DNA of 64,000 bases from Alphaproteobacteria bacterium (GTDB lineage Bacteria; Pseudomonadota; Alphaproteobacteria; Micropepsales; Micropepsaceae): contig JAGOBA010000011.1 in the NCBI GenBank assembly GCA_017983635.1, positions 87,114-151,113 of the forward strand, read 5' to 3'. Made by a program: the position numbers and the translations under genes. Below, in pieces: positions 34,081-44,236 of this stretch (positions within the stretch are counted from its first letter, which is position 1; every line of letters begins with the position of its first letter). The notes under the pieces are model-generated. The model had not been told where the DNA came from. It saw nothing but the letters and a program-made list of their open reading frames with translations, and searched no databases.

Positions 34081-35283
34081 CTACTGCGCGGGCGGGTCGG
34101 CGGGCGGCGTCTCGCTGCGGCCGGCGAACTCGAAGGTGATGCCGGGGCGGCCGCCGGTGTCGATCTGCAGGAAGCCGGTGCTGACCGAGCCGCTGCCTTT
34201 GCAATCCTTCACGTCGGCCATGTCGAAGCTGGAGTCGCGGGTGCAGAAGTGCTTTGTGCCACCCCAGGTTTCGGCGACACCTTCGGACTTGTCGGCGGCG
34301 GCGAAAGCGTAGACGTACTGATCGGTTAGGCGATCCTTGATCACCTTCTCGCATTGACCGGGCTGCAGGCGCCACCAGCCCATGCTGTGCGTCTTCGTTC
34401 CCGATTCAAGGCCTAAGGCCGACCAGATAATGTCTTGCGTGCGGTTGCAGAATGTGAGGCCGGCGGAGGCTTGCACGCGCGAGGCTTCGGCGAGGAGCTT
34501 GTTGTAGAGGCCGGTCGCGTCCGACGGGCTGGCGCCGAGGGCGGTGCGGGCTTGGCTAAGCGCTTCGTTGAACTTCGGGCCGGCGACACCGTCGATTGAG
34601 CCTTGGAAGCGGCCGAGGTCGCTGAGCAGGCGTTGCAGGCCCGCGATGCGCGCTTGTTCGGGCGTCTTATAGTTCGCCGCTTCGGTCAGCGTCGTCGTCC
34701 ACGCGGCTTTGCCATTGGTCTCCACCTTGGCGAAGCCTTGGCTCTCGTAGCCGGGGCCGCATTGGTCGGAGCCGTCGCTGGTGGCTTGGAACGTGCCCTT
34801 GCCGGTGCAGAGCGTCTGCGTGCCGCCCCAGGTGCGGATCGCGCCGGTGTGAGCGAAGGAGGAGCGGGCGAAGCTGTAGTAGACCGGTTGCGTCAGCACG
34901 CCTTTGATGATCACGCGGCACTCGCCGGCGGGGATCACCCACCAGCCGCGCGTCGCCCAAAGGCCACCATTCCTGATGCCGACGGCGACGGAGGTGGCGT
35001 AGGAGGTGCGGTTGCAGAACGTATAGTCGCTGGTCGCGCTCTTCGCAGCGCGGTCGGGCTGGATGCCGCCGGCGGTGGGTGCGGCGCCGGGGGCGGTGAC
35101 AATGCGGGGTTTGGCCGTCTTCGGCTTCGTCGACGGGTTCAGTTCGGCGCCGGGCGTCATCGGCATGACAACCGGGCGCGAGGGCTGAGAGGCTGGCTGG
35201 TCCTGCGCCGAGGCGGTGCCCGATGCAAGCATCAGGGCGACGCCGGTCGACAGCGCGATAGCTCGCGAAAATTTGGCCGTCAC
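34081..35283 (-). CDS. Secreted protein with two DUF1036 domains
   Basis: A 400-residue protein exported by a signal peptide (about 1-26, ending ASA-QDQ) and read from a GTG. Two DUF1036 units are present, each starting with FCNRT (TFCNRTSYATSVAVGIRN about 82-99, and TFCNRTQDIIWSALGLES about 269-286). Each contains a Trp-Trp core (GWWVIPAGEC, GWWRLQPGQC) and TWGGT with later cysteines. Between them lies a peptidoglycan-binding-like helical stretch (RLLSDLGRFQGSIDGVAG). DUF1036 proteins are usually single-domain, so this is an internal duplication. The function is unknown. Confidence 0.85.
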   Translation of the reverse strand: MTAKFSRAIALSTGVALMLASGTASAQDQPASQPSRPVVMPMTPGAELNPSTKPKTAKPRIVTAPGAAPTAGGIQPDRAAKSATSDYTFCNRTSYATSVAVGIRNGGLWATRGWWVIPAGECRVIIKGVLTQPVYYSFARSSFAHTGAIRTWGGTQTLCTGKGTFQATSDGSDQCGPGYESQGFAKVETNGKAAWTTTLTEAANYKTPEQARIAGLQRLLSDLGRFQGSIDGVAGPKFNEALSQARTALGASPSDATGLYNKLLAEASRVQASAGLTFCNRTQDIIWSALGLESGTKTHSMGWWRLQPGQCEKVIKDRLTDQYVYAFAAADKSEGVAETWGGTKHFCTRDSSFDMADVKDCKGSGSVSTGFLQIDTGGRPGITFEFAGRSETPPADPPAQ

Positions 35284-35310
35284 TTCAAGCCTTTACAAAC
35301 ACGCGTTAGC

Positions 35311-36261
35311 TCAGCCCTTGACGATCATGGTGCCTGCGCCGTGCTCTGTAAACAGTTCGATGAGCAAGACATGTTGAACACGGCCGTCGAGGATGACCGC
35401 GGCGCTGACCCCGCGCTCGGCCGCGTCGATGCAGGTCTCGACTTTCGGGATCATTCCGCCGGAAATCGTGCCGTCTGCAATCAGAGCGCGCGCCTCGGTT
35501 GTGGTGAGGCGTTCGATCAAATTGCCGTTGCGGTCCATGACCCCCGGCACATCGGTCAGGAGGAGCAGGCGGTCTGCGTGCAGGGCGCCCGCCACAGCGC
35601 CGGCTACCGTGTCGGCGTTGATGTTGAACGTCTCGCCGGCTTTGCCGACGCCGACCGGGGCGATGACTGCGATCATGTCCGAGCGCACGATCGTCTGCAG
35701 AACTTCGGTGTTGATCTGTTCCGGCTCGCCGACGAAGCCGAGGTCGACCACCTCATCCTTGCCGGTGGCGGGATTGTGCTTCGTCTTGAGGAGCTTCTTG
35801 GCGACGATCAACTGGCCGTCCTTGCCGGAGATGCCCACGGCCTTGCCGCCCGCGTGGTTGATCGCGGAGACGATCTGTTTGTTGATCGTGCCGGTGAGGA
35901 CCATCTCGACGACTTCGATCGCGGCTTGATCGGTGACGCGCAGGCCGTCGATAAAGTTCGACTTGATCTCAAGGCGCTTCAGCATCGCGCCGATCTGCGG
36001 GCCGCCGCCGTGGACGACGACGGGCTCGATCCCGGTTTGGCGCATGAGCACGACGTCTTGCGCGAAGTGCGCGGCGACGCCGTCTTCACCCATCGCATTG
36101 CCGCCGTACTTCACGACCACCGTCTTTTGATCGTAGCGCAGGATGTGCGGCAGCGCTTCGGTCAGCACGCGCGCGGTCGCGCGCCACTTTGCCAACTGAC
36201 GCAGATTCTGGACGCGATCGTCCTTGCCTTGGAAATTTGGGTCGTCGGGTCCGGAACTCAT
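35311..36261 (-). CDS. argB: Acetylglutamate kinase
   Basis: A 316-residue amino-acid kinase that phosphorylates N-acetylglutamate in arginine synthesis. [10 protein letters not shown] (about 49-58) binds ATP phosphates. [12 protein letters not shown] follows, with the substrate-binding region and a C-terminal [10 protein letters not shown]. The N-terminal extension of about 25 residues is typical of arginine-inhibited hexameric enzymes. It lies 14 bases behind engB and is the end of the rpmH-rnpA-yidD-yidC-engB run. Confidence 0.96.
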   Translation of the reverse strand: MSSGPDDPNFQGKDDRVQNLRQLAKWRATARVLTEALPHILRYDQKTVVVKYGGNAMGEDGVAAHFAQDVVLMRQTGIEPVVVHGGGPQIGAMLKRLEIKSNFIDGLRVTDQAAIEVVEMVLTGTINKQIVSAINHAGGKAVGISGKDGQLIVAKKLLKTKHNPATGKDEVVDLGFVGEPEQINTEVLQTIVRSDMIAVIAPVGVGKAGETFNINADTVAGAVAGALHADRLLLLTDVPGVMDRNGNLIERLTTTEARALIADGTISGGMIPKVETCIDAAERGVSAAVILDGRVQHVLLIELFTEHGAGTMIVKG

Positions 36262-36275
36262 GCGCGCCTTGGGTG

Positions 36276-36917
36276 TTAACGGCGGGCCTTATAACGCGTT
36301 TCGGCAAGCTCCGCGAGATGGGCGCGAAGCTCGGGAATGCCCAATCCGGTCTCGGCCGAGGTGGCGAACACGTCAGGATGGGCGGAGGTGAATGTGGCCG
36401 CCAATTGCGTGGCGTCGTTAACTGCCTTGGCCGCGTCGGTCAGGTTCAGCTTGTCGATCTTGGTCAAGACGACGATGAAGGAGGCCGCGACACCGGCCAG
36501 CATCGCCATCGCGTCGCGATCGTTCTCGTTGGCGCCATGGCGCGCGTCGATCAGAAGGCAGACGCGTTTCAGCTGCGGGCGGCCACGTAGATAGGCCTCG
36601 ATCAGACGGCGCCATTCGTACGCCATCTGCTTCGGGACTTTGGCGAAGCCGTAGCCGGGTAAGTCGGCGATGGTGATCCGGCCGCCCAGTTCGAACAGGT
36701 TGATGTCGCGGGTGCGGCCGGGCGTGTTCGACACGCGTGCCAGCGTCTTCCTGTTTGTCAGCGCGTTGATCAGGCTCGACTTACCGACATTCGAGCGGCC
36801 AGCGAAGGCGATCTCGGGCAGCTTCGTCGGCGGGAGGTCGGCAAATACCTTCACAGGGCGCAGGAACTTGCAGTCCTGCGCGAAGAGCATGCGGCCGTGT
36901 TCGAGGCGTTTTTTCAC
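36276..36917 (-). CDS. engB: Ribosome-biogenesis GTPase EngB/YihA
   Basis: A 213-residue essential GTPase involved in 50S assembly. G1 is [10 protein letters not shown] (about 41-50), G3 is [10 protein letters not shown]4 is TKIDK, and G5 is ATSAETG. It starts with a GTG overlapping the yidC stop (GTGA), so translation is coupled to the membrane insertase. Confidence 0.94.
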   Translation of the reverse strand: MKKRLEHGRMLFAQDCKFLRPVKVFADLPPTKLPEIAFAGRSNVGKSSLINALTNRKTLARVSNTPGRTRDINLFELGGRITIADLPGYGFAKVPKQMAYEWRRLIEAYLRGRPQLKRVCLLIDARHGANENDRDAMAMLAGVAASFIVVLTKIDKLNLTDAAKAVNDATQLAATFTSAHPDVFATSAETGLGIPELRAHLAELAETRYKARR

Positions 36918-38731
36918 CCGCTTGCCGACTTACCGCCAAGCCAGGACGGTCGCTTGAAATTGTCGAAGAGCTCAATCGGCACGTTGAGGCGACGCATGAT
37001 CACGTATTGCTGCATGATTGAGAGCACGTTGTTCACGGTCCAATAGATCACGAGGCCGGCCGCGAACTGTCCCATCATGTAGGTGAACATGATCGGCATG
37101 TAGGACATCACTTGCTGTTGGATGGGATCGCCGGCCGGCGGGCTCATCTTCATTTGGATCCACATGGTGATGCCCATCAGGATCGGCCAAACGCCGATGT
37201 GGAGCCAGGTGGGCACGACAAACGGCAACAGGCCGAACAGGTTGATGAACGAGGTCGGATCGCCGGCGGCCAGGTCCTGGATCCAGCCGAAGAACGGCGC
37301 ATGGCGCATTTCGATGGTGACGAACAGCACCTTGTAGAGCGAAAAGAAGATCGGGATCTGCAGCAGGATCGGCAGGCAGCCCATCATCGGGTTGATCTTT
37401 TCGCGCTGGAACAGAGCGAGCTGCTCTTGCTGCAGCTTCATGCGGTCGTCTTTGTAGCGTTCCTGAATTTCCTTAATCTGCGGCTGCACCTTCTTCATCT
37501 TGGTCATCGACTCGTAAGAGCGATTGGCCAGAGGGAAGAATAGGATCTTGAGCGCGATGGTAAGCAGGATGATCGCGACACCGAAGTTACCGGTGAGCTT
37601 GTTGAACCAGTCGAGCGCCTTGAAGATCCAATAGGTGAAGAACGAGAACCAGCCCCAATCGATGGTCATGTCGAAACGCTGGATGCCGAGCGCGCGTTGA
37701 TAATCCTCGATCACCGAAACGACCTTGGCGCCGGCAAAGATGTGATGGGTGACGGTGGTGCTGGTGTTGGCCGCGACATTTCGGGCGCCCAGCAGGTAGT
37801 CGGCACGGAACAGTTCACTGGTGCCGGCCACCGCGCGCGAGAAGCGTCCGGTGAATTGCTCGTTCTGCGGCGGGATCAGCGTTGCGATCCAATACATGTC
37901 GGTGAGACCAAGCCAGCCACCTGTGCTGTCGAGCTTCAGTTCGCCGGTCTCGTAGTCGCGGACCTCAGAATAGGTCGTCTTGTCCTGTAAGCGGCCTTGC
38001 AACACGCCGAGCAGGCCTTCGTGGATCAGCCAGTTCGTCGTGTGCTTGGGTTCGCCGTCGCGGGTGACCACGGCGTAGGGGTAGAGCGTGACCGCCGCGC
38101 CGGAGGTGTTCTCGACCTTGTCGGTGATCGTGAACATGTAGTTCGCGTCGATGGCGACGGTACGCGTGAATTTTAGACCTTGCCCGTTGTCCCAGGTGAG
38201 CGTGACCGGTGCCGTCGGGGTCAGCTTGTCGCTTGAGGCGGTCCAGACCGTGTTGGCGTCGGGTACGGGCGTTGCCGAGCCGGGCGCGCGGGTCCAGCCG
38301 ACTTCGGCGAAGGTCGCGCCGGTCGAGCCTTGCGGCGTGAGGAAGACAATCTCCGGGCTCTTCGGATCGATCGTCTCGCGGTAGTCGCGCAGGCGCAGGT
38401 CGTCGATCACAGCGCCCGTCAGCTTGATCGAACCGTCGACTTTGCCGTTGTCGAAGCGCAGGCGTGCGCCACCGGCTGCAATCACAGCTTCACGCGGCTG
38501 GTTTCCGCCGGCGACCGATGGCGTGCTGGGTGCGCCGGGTGCTGCAGGCGCTCCCGGTGCTCCCGGAACCGGCGCAGTGGTTTGTGTTTGTTGCTGTTGT
38601 TTCGCCGCTTCGATGGCCGCGCGCTGACGCGCTTGCTGGGGGCCCAGAACGAAGAACTGCCAGGCGATCAGAATGACCGCGCACAGGATCATCGCCAGGA
38701 TGAGGCCGCCGTTGTCTTGTGGTTTGTTCAT
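36914..38731 (-). CDS. yidC: Membrane protein insertase YidC
   Basis: A 605-residue inner-membrane insertase that works alone or with SecYEG. It has an N-terminal anchor (about 8-27), a Pro/Ala/Gln linker, a large periplasmic beta-domain (about 75-350), then the five-helix core with the conserved arginine region and cytosolic hairpin ([19 protein letters not shown]). [20 protein letters not shown] marks the second core helix. Length is normal for gram-negative YidC. The start overlaps the yidD stop. Confidence 0.97.
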   Translation of the reverse strand: MNKPQDNGGLILAMILCAVILIAWQFFVLGPQQARQRAAIEAAKQQQQTQTTAPVPGAPGAPAAPGAPSTPSVAGGNQPREAVIAAGGARLRFDNGKVDGSIKLTGAVIDDLRLRDYRETIDPKSPEIVFLTPQGSTGATFAEVGWTRAPGSATPVPDANTVWTASSDKLTPTAPVTLTWDNGQGLKFTRTVAIDANYMFTITDKVENTSGAAVTLYPYAVVTRDGEPKHTTNWLIHEGLLGVLQGRLQDKTTYSEVRDYETGELKLDSTGGWLGLTDMYWIATLIPPQNEQFTGRFSRAVAGTSELFRADYLLGARNVAANTSTTVTHHIFAGAKVVSVIEDYQRALGIQRFDMTIDWGWFSFFTYWIFKALDWFNKLTGNFGVAIILLTIALKILFFPLANRSYESMTKMKKVQPQIKEIQERYKDDRMKLQQEQLALFQREKINPMMGCLPILLQIPIFFSLYKVLFVTIEMRHAPFFGWIQDLAAGDPTSFINLFGLLPFVVPTWLHIGVWPILMGITMWIQMKMSPPAGDPIQQQVMSYMPIMFTYMMGQFAAGLVIYWTVNNVLSIMQQYVIMRRLNVPIELFDNFKRPSWLGGKSASG

Positions 38732-39018
38732 CGGCCAATCTCAGCGTGATGGTGGTGCGTGCATTTTTCGGGAACCGGATCGAAGCCTTCGCTGCCGCCG
38801 AGCCACTTCACCGGATGACAGCGCGCGAGGCGGCGCAGCGTGAGCCAGACGCCCTTCACGGCACCGTGCTTTTCAATGGCTTCGAGGGCGTAGGCGGAGC
38901 AGGTCGGCTGGTAGCGGCACACGGGTCCGATCAGCGGCGAGAGCGCGTAGCGATAGGCATGGATCGGCGCCTGCGCGAGCCGTTTGGCGGCAAGCAGGAC
39001 CCATTCGGCAATCGTCAT
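38728..39018 (-). CDS. yidD: Membrane protein insertion efficiency factor YidD
   Basis: A 96-residue membrane-associated protein with an N-terminal amphipathic region and the family signature [20 protein letters not shown], then RLARCHP with conserved cysteines. It aids YidC-dependent insertion. It overlaps rnpA and yidC by four bases on each side. Confidence 0.95.
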   Translation of the reverse strand: MTIAEWVLLAAKRLAQAPIHAYRYALSPLIGPVCRYQPTCSAYALEAIEKHGAVKGVWLTLRRLARCHPVKWLGGSEGFDPVPEKCTHHHHAEIGR

Positions 39019-39404
39019 TGCTCCTCCGCTTTTGGGGGGCGGCCCCCATGTACCTTGCGGAGAGCCTGCTTCAGATCTTCGATCAAGGCCGCGAACGGGC
39101 GTTCTGCCGTCGCCTCGCGACCGATCAGAACATAGTCATGCCCGGCATTGGCATAAAGGGGCAGCACTGCGCGGACCACCTCGCGCAAGCGACGTTTTAC
39201 TCGATTGCGGACCACGGCGGAGCCTAACTTCTTGGTGGCGGTGAAGCCGACGCGAACGCCCTCATTCGGCTCCGGCGACGCTGCGGATTGCAGCACAAGG
39301 CCCGGCGCGGCCCATTTGCGGCCGCGGGCGAGGCGCAGAAAATCGGCGCGTTTGAGGAGACGCGACACTTTGACCTTAGGGGTAGGCGTGCCGGTTCCGG
39401 TCAC
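39015..39404 (-). CDS. rnpA: Ribonuclease P protein component
   Basis: The protein subunit of RNase P, which matures tRNA 5' ends. [12 protein letters not shown] is the RNA-binding signature, preceded by [12 protein letters not shown] and the N-terminal [13 protein letters not shown]. The frame begins at a GTG at 39404 (129 residues); a second GTG at 39368 is equally close to the conserved N-terminus, so the start is uncertain by 12 residues. It follows rpmH by 15 bases. Confidence 0.94.
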   Translation of the reverse strand: MTGTGTPTPKVKVSRLLKRADFLRLARGRKWAAPGLVLQSAASPEPNEGVRVGFTATKKLGSAVVRNRVKRRLREVVRAVLPLYANAGHDYVLIGREATAERPFAALIEDLKQALRKVHGGRPPKAEEQ

Positions 39405-39419
39405 GCGGGGCGGTCGGCG

Positions 39420-39554
39420 CTAAGCCGACAGGCGCTTGCGACCGTGAGCGCGGCGGCGGGCAAGGACCTTCTTGCCGTTGAGGGTCGCTGCACGCGAACG
39501 AAAGCCGTGGCGGCGCTTTCTGACGATCTTTGACGGCTGATAGGTGCGCTTCAC
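39420..39554 (-). CDS. rpmH: 50S ribosomal protein L34
   Basis: A 44-residue basic ribosomal protein read on the minus strand: it opens [19 protein letters not shown] and ends GRKRLSA, the standard L34 pattern. The start codon is GTG, with the promoter at 39596-39624 upstream. It is the first gene of the operon that continues with rnpA, yidD, yidC, engB and argB. Confidence 0.96.
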   Translation of the reverse strand: MKRTYQPSKIVRKRRHGFRSRAATLNGKKVLARRRAHGRKRLSA

Positions 39555-39595
39555 GGCACAGGTCCTTCGGGCATTCGGCTTTGATTGAGGGCGCG

Positions 39596-39624
39596 CATAT
39601 AGGGAATTCGGGGGCCCAAGTCAA
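39596..39624 (-). promoter_or_regulatory. Sigma-70-type promoter of the rpmH operon
   Basis: On the minus strand TTGACT (39619-39624) and TATATG (39596-39601) are separated by 17 bases. This is a strong housekeeping promoter 42 bases upstream of the rpmH start. Confidence 0.8.
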
Positions 39625-39742
39625 ATCTTGAAGGGTTACCAAGGGCTTGGGTGCGTCACATCGGACTTACGAAGCTGTTATCCGGCAGTGAGCATAGGTG
39701 CATGGCATAAGCGGCAGGCCGAATCCACTAGGATGTGCCGCC

Positions 39743-40552
39743 ATGAACCGGATCGTCTTTGCGTTCCTGATTGCGTGCTTGTCGCTCGCGCCGGCGCGCG
39801 CGCAGGAACTCGATCAGTACTTCGCCACGAACAATGCAGCTTCCACCATGACCGTCGATCACAGCGCTTGGGACCGTTTGCTTGGCGCGTATGTCGTTGC
39901 TTCCGCCGACGGGATCAACCGGTTCGCCTATGGCCGGGTGAATGCCACCGACAGGAGGGCATTGAAGGCGTATCTCACGTCGCTGCAGGGCGTGAAGGTC
40001 ACGGCATTGAAGGCCGACGAGCAACGGGCGTTTTGGATCGATCTCTACAACGCGCTTACGATCGACGTCGTGCTCGACCACTACCCGGTCAAGACAATCA
40101 AAGACATTTCGCTCGGCGGCGGGTTTTTCTCATCGGGGCCGTGGAAGGCGCCGCTCGTTACCATCGAGGGGCGCAAGCTTTCGCTCGACAACATCGAGCA
40201 CGATATTCTGCGCAAGGTCTGGAAGGATCCGCGCGTGCACTACGCGGTCAACTGCGCTTCGGTGAGCTGTCCGAACTTGATGGCAAAGGCGTTTACGACG
40301 GCGACGCTGGACAAGATGCTGACGCAAGGCGCGCGCGACTACGTCAATCATCCGAGGGGCGTCAGGGTCAGCGGGGCGAAGGTTTACCTCTCGCGGATCT
40401 ACAACTGGTACCGGTCGGATTTCGGGGCCACCGACATGGAGTTGTTGCGGCATTTGGCGGCTTTTGCCGAACCGGCGCTCAAGAAGCAGCTCAGCAGCGT
40501 GGATACGATCGCGGGCTATGACTATGACTGGTCACTGAATGAGGCTAAGTGA
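39743..40552 (+). CDS. Secreted DUF547 domain protein
   Basis: A 269-residue exported protein with a signal peptide ending PARAQ (about 20). The DUF547 core includes EQRAFWIDLYNALTIDVVL (about 94-112) and VHYAVNCASVSCPNLM with a conserved Cys-His context that suggests a papain-like fold. The activity is not established. The start at 39743 has AGGA upstream. The VTT membrane-protein gene starts seven bases after its stop, and the flavoprotein gene follows, so the three form a probable operon. Confidence 0.85.
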   Translation: MNRIVFAFLIACLSLAPARAQELDQYFATNNAASTMTVDHSAWDRLLGAYVVASADGINRFAYGRVNATDRRALKAYLTSLQGVKVTALKADEQRAFWIDLYNALTIDVVLDHYPVKTIKDISLGGGFFSSGPWKAPLVTIEGRKLSLDNIEHDILRKVWKDPRVHYAVNCASVSCPNLMAKAFTTATLDKMLTQGARDYVNHPRGVRVSGAKVYLSRIYNWYRSDFGATDMELLRHLAAFAEPALKKQLSSVDTIAGYDYDWSLNEAK

Positions 40553-40558
40553 TCGGCC

Positions 40559-41290
40559 ATGGAAACGAGCGAAACAAAGAAGTCCGGCTTGTCGCTGACG
40601 CGTCTATTGCCGCTGCTGGTGTTGGGCGCCGGCTTGGTCGCGTTCTTCGCGCTCGGGCTCAACAAGTATCTGACCCTCGATCTGCTGAAAGAGAATCGCG
40701 AGGTTCTCAAGACCTGGGTGCACGATCATAAGACGCAGGCCGTGTTGATGTTTATCCTGGCCTACATCGTCGTTGCGGCATTCTCGTTGCCACTCGGTGC
40801 GCTGCTGAGCATCGCTGGTGGGTTCTTTTTCGGCAGCGTGTTTGGCGCGACGTGGATTGTGATCGGCGCGACGATTGGGGCCACGATCCTCTTTCTGGTT
40901 GCAAAGACAGCGCTCGGCGAGCCTCTGCGCCAACGGTTTGCGGGTCAGATCAAAGGCATGGAAGAAGGCTTCAAGGCGAATGCGTTCAGCTATCTGATGC
41001 TGTTGCGCATCGTACCGCTGTTTCCGTTTTGGCTGGTAAATTTGGCGCCGGCGTTCCTGGGCGTGTCGACCGTGACCTTCATCGTCACGACATTCATCGG
41101 CATCATCCCGGGGTCATTTGTGTTCGCCAGCATTGGCAATGGTCTAAACGCTTTGTTCGAGGCGGGCGAGACGCCAGACCTCAGTTTGACGGGGCTGTTG
41201 TCGCGCCCCGATTTCTACATTCCCATCGTCGGCCTTGCGGTTTTGTCATTAATTCCGATCGTCTACCGCGCGTTGGCTGCCAAGAAATAG
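40559..41290 (+). CDS. TVP38/TMEM64 (VTT) family membrane protein
   Basis: A 243-residue inner-membrane protein with about six hydrophobic segments. The VTT/SNARE-associated domain is shown by FSLPLGALLSIAGGFFFGSVFG (split by the re-entrant loop, about 78-99) and by LLRIVPLFPFWLVNLAPAFLG (about 141-161). VTT proteins are proposed lipid scramblases or transporters. It is followed after 10 bases by a flavoprotein disulfide reductase. VTT proteins paired with or fused to such reductases are known in other bacteria. Confidence 0.9.
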   Translation: METSETKKSGLSLTRLLPLLVLGAGLVAFFALGLNKYLTLDLLKENREVLKTWVHDHKTQAVLMFILAYIVVAAFSLPLGALLSIAGGFFFGSVFGATWIVIGATIGATILFLVAKTALGEPLRQRFAGQIKGMEEGFKANAFSYLMLLRIVPLFPFWLVNLAPAFLGVSTVTFIVTTFIGIIPGSFVFASIGNGLNALFEAGETPDLSLTGLLSRPDFYIPIVGLAVLSLIPIVYRALAAKK

Positions 41291-41300
41291 GTCTCACACC

Positions 41301-42722
41301 ATGGCTGAACCACTCAAGGCGGACCTTTGCATTATTGGCGCGGGTTCGGGCGGTCTTTCGGTTGCAGCAGGTGCGGCGCAGCTCGGGCGCAAGGTCGTTC
41401 TGATCGAACGCCATAAGATGGGCGGCGATTGTCTGAACTATGGCTGCGTACCCTCTAAGTCGCTGATCGCGGCGGCGTCGCATGCGCATGCCATCCGCCG
41501 GGCTGGCGAGTTCGGCGTCGATGCCGGTCCGCCGAAGGTCGATTTCCCGCGTGTCATGAAGCACGTGCAGGAGGTGATCGCGGCGATCGAACCGAACGAT
41601 TCCGTCGAGCGGTTCGAAAAGCTTGGTGTGAAAGTGATCAAGGCTGCGGCGAAATTCGTGTCGGCGACGGAGGTCGAGGCCGGCGAGCAGCACATCCGAG
41701 CGAGGCATTTTGTCGTGGCGACCGGTTCGGCGCCGTTCAAGCCGCCGATCCCGGGGCTTGACCAGACGCCCCACTTCACGAACGAGACGATCTTCGACAA
41801 CACGGTTTTGCCAGAGCATCTGATTGTGATCGGCGGTGGGCCGATCGGGCTTGAGTTGGCGCAGGCGCATCGGCGGCTCGGCGCGCGCGTGACGGTGCTT
41901 GAAGCCAAGCAGATCATGCCGAAGGACGATCCGGAGGCGGTTGCGATCGTGCGCGAGTCGTTGGAACGCGATGGTGTTGTCGTTCGCGAGCAGGCTTCGG
42001 TCACGGCTGTTGCGAAGACCGACGGCGGCGTTGCGGTGACGATCGCGCGCGCCGGGCACAGCGAGGCGATTGCGGGCACGCATATTCTGCTGGCTGTCGG
42101 GCGGGTTGCGAATGTCGAAGGGCTGGGCCTTGAGGCGGCGGGGATCAAGTATTCGCGGCGCGGGATTGAGGTCGATGCGAGTTTGCGGACGTCCAACTCG
42201 CGGGTCTCGGCTATCGGCGACGTTGCGGGCGGGCTGCAGTTCACGCATGTCGCCGGCTATCACGCGGGACTGATCATTCGCCGCGTGCTGTTCAAGGTGC
42301 CGGCCAAGGCGAACACAACAGCGATCCCGTGGGCGACCTACACCGACCCCGAGCTCTCGCATGTCGGCTTAACCGAGGCGCAGGCGAAGGAGAAGGGCTT
42401 AAGTGTCAGCGTCGCACGTTGGCCTCTGCACGACAACGACCGTGCGCAGGCGGAGCGCGAGACGCACGGGCTTGCCAAGATCGTCGTGTCGGGCGGGCGT
42501 GTGGTGGGCGCTACCATCGTTGCTCCGCATGCCGGCGATCTGATCATGCCGTGGGTGATGGCGGTCGGGCAGCGCACGAAGCTCAGCGCGATGGCCGGCA
42601 TGGTGGCCGCCTATCCCACGATCAGCGAGATATCGAAGCGGGCAGCCAGTTCGTACTTCACGCCGACCTTGTTTTCGGCGCGGACGCGGGCGGTGGTTAA
42701 AGTCTTGTCATGGTTTGGATAA
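41301..42722 (+). CDS. Pyridine nucleotide-disulfide oxidoreductase, mercuric-reductase/lipoamide-dehydrogenase-like
   Basis: A 473-residue FAD enzyme. GAGSGGLSVAAGAAQLG (about 13-29) binds FAD, and CLNYGC (about 47-52) is the redox-active disulfide. IGGGPIGLELAQAHRRLG (about 178-195) binds NAD(P)H, and AIGDVAGG is the second FAD motif. The C-terminal dimer domain lacks the HxHPT of lipoamide dehydrogenase (HAGDLIMPW instead) and has no paired Cys of MerA. It is therefore the VTT-linked orphan group of unknown substrate, not a confirmed mercuric reductase. Confidence 0.88.
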   Translation: MAEPLKADLCIIGAGSGGLSVAAGAAQLGRKVVLIERHKMGGDCLNYGCVPSKSLIAAASHAHAIRRAGEFGVDAGPPKVDFPRVMKHVQEVIAAIEPNDSVERFEKLGVKVIKAAAKFVSATEVEAGEQHIRARHFVVATGSAPFKPPIPGLDQTPHFTNETIFDNTVLPEHLIVIGGGPIGLELAQAHRRLGARVTVLEAKQIMPKDDPEAVAIVRESLERDGVVVREQASVTAVAKTDGGVAVTIARAGHSEAIAGTHILLAVGRVANVEGLGLEAAGIKYSRRGIEVDASLRTSNSRVSAIGDVAGGLQFTHVAGYHAGLIIRRVLFKVPAKANTTAIPWATYTDPELSHVGLTEAQAKEKGLSVSVARWPLHDNDRAQAERETHGLAKIVVSGGRVVGATIVAPHAGDLIMPWVMAVGQRTKLSAMAGMVAAYPTISEISKRAASSYFTPTLFSARTRAVVKVLSWFG

Positions 42723-42778
42723 GGCGCCCGCGCGGCGGTTAACGGCGCGCGGAAGTTTTTCTCCCCTGCAATGAGGCT

Positions 42779-44236
42779 GTGCTATCCCTCGTTCAGGCGA
42801 TGGTTGGCACTCTCGATAGGGTTCGGAACTTTTTGCACCGACACTTGGTTGCAAGTTTGTCGGGGCGATTGCTGTTCTTCACGACGCTCTTCGTGCTGAT
42901 GGCCGAGGTGTTGATCTATTTTCCTTCCGCCGCGCGGTATTATCACGACGTCTTGTCGGGGCGATTGGCGGCGGCGCAGATCGCCGTCCTGGCACTGGAC
43001 GAGGTCAAGGACTCCGAGTTGTCGCCGACGCTGCGCAAGGAGTTGCTGGCGAATGCAGGCGTCCGGTTGGTCGCGCTCAAGCGCAACAATACGCGCCGGC
43101 TCTATCTCGCCGAGGCGATGCCGCCAGGCGACAATGTCGAGATTGATCTGCGCAGTGCGACCTGGCCGGGGCTGGTGTGGGACAGTCTCGACTGCATGAT
43201 CTTCGGAGGCGATCGGACTCTGCGGGTGGTCGGTTTTCCCCGCTTGGGTGCGGGCGACTTCATCGAAATTCTGATCGACGAAGGTCCGGTGCGGAGCGAT
43301 ATGCTCACGTACTCGGTGCGGATCTTGGGGCTGTCGGTGTTGATCGCGTTGGTAACGTCGGCGCTCGTGTTTGCGTCGCTGTTTTTCCTCTTTGTGCGGC
43401 CGATGCAACGGCTGACGCGATCAATGGTGCGCTTTCAGGAGCGGCCTGACGATGCGCAGCGGATCATGATTCCCAGCCGGCGGGCGGATGAGATCGGGCA
43501 ATCGGAGCGGGGCCTCGCCGAGATGCAGACGGAGTTGCGGCAGGCGCTGCAGCAGCGCGAGCATTTGGCAGCGTTGGGCACGGCGGTTGCGAAGATCCAA
43601 CACGATCTGCGCAACATTTTGGCCAGCGCGCAGCTCGCCTCCGATCGTTTGGCGTCGAGCAAAGATCCGACAGTTCAGGTGCTTGCCCCGCGCTTGGTGC
43701 AATCGATCGACCGGGCGATTGCGCTGGCTACGAATACGCTGAAGTATGGGCGCGCCGAAGAAGCGGCACCGCGGCGCAAGCGGCAGCCGTTGCTGGCGCT
43801 TGCGGATGAGGCGATGCATGCGGCGCTGGCGGCGGGCGATGGGCGGACGGGCTGGAGCAACTCGTTCGATCCGCGGCTTGAAGTCGATGCAGACGGCGAG
43901 CAGTTGCTGCGCATTATTCTGAACATTGGGCGCAATGCGGTGCAGGCGATCGAGGGACGGCCAGGCGCTGCGATCGCACTAAGCGCCGTGCGAAACAACG
44001 GGGTGGTTGGGATCGATATTGCCGACAACGGCCCCGGCATCCCTGAGGAAGCGCGAAAGCACTTGTTCGAGCCGTTTGCGCGCAAAGGGCGTGCGGGCGG
44101 TACGGGTCTTGGTCTTGCGATCGCGCGCGAGTTGGCGCGCGGACACGGTGGCGATGTGGTCTTGCTCTCGACGGGGCCGCAGGGCACGGTGTTTCGCATC
44201 ACCATTCCCGATACGGTCGCAGACGTTCCGGCATGA
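42779..44236 (+). CDS. Membrane-bound sensor histidine kinase (orphan)
   Basis: A protein of up to 485 residues with two membrane segments (about 30-48 and 180-208) bracketing a periplasmic sensor of about 130 residues without known motif. A HAMP-like linker follows, then the phosphoacceptor helix with AKIQHDLRNILAS (His about 275). The ATPase domain has N-box IILNIGRNAVQ, G1 DNGPGIPEE and G2 GGTGLGLAIA. The longest frame starts at a GTG; the ATG at 42800 is also possible, and neither has a good ribosome site. No response regulator is adjacent. It overlaps glk by four bases (ATGA). Confidence 0.87.
   Translation: MLSLVQAMVGTLDRVRNFLHRHLVASLSGRLLFFTTLFVLMAEVLIYFPSAARYYHDVLSGRLAAAQIAVLALDEVKDSELSPTLRKELLANAGVRLVALKRNNTRRLYLAEAMPPGDNVEIDLRSATWPGLVWDSLDCMIFGGDRTLRVVGFPRLGAGDFIEILIDEGPVRSDMLTYSVRILGLSVLIALVTSALVFASLFFLFVRPMQRLTRSMVRFQERPDDAQRIMIPSRRADEIGQSERGLAEMQTELRQALQQREHLAALGTAVAKIQHDLRNILASAQLASDRLASSKDPTVQVLAPRLVQSIDRAIALATNTLKYGRAEEAAPRRKRQPLLALADEAMHAALAAGDGRTGWSNSFDPRLEVDADGEQLLRIILNIGRNAVQAIEGRPGAAIALSAVRNNGVVGIDIADNGPGIPEEARKHLFEPFARKGRAGGTGLGLAIARELARGHGGDVVLLSTGPQGTVFRITIPDTVADVPA

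Noticed and set aside
34603..36279. 558-codon plus-strand frame opposite the DUF1036 and argB genes
   Set aside because: Low-complexity Gly/Ala/Asp/Val translation and a clear argB on the other strand.
41301..42722. Mercuric reductase
   Set aside because: The fold and CLNYGC disulfide fit, but the N-terminal metal-binding domain and C-terminal Cys pair of MerA are absent and there is no mer gene nearby.
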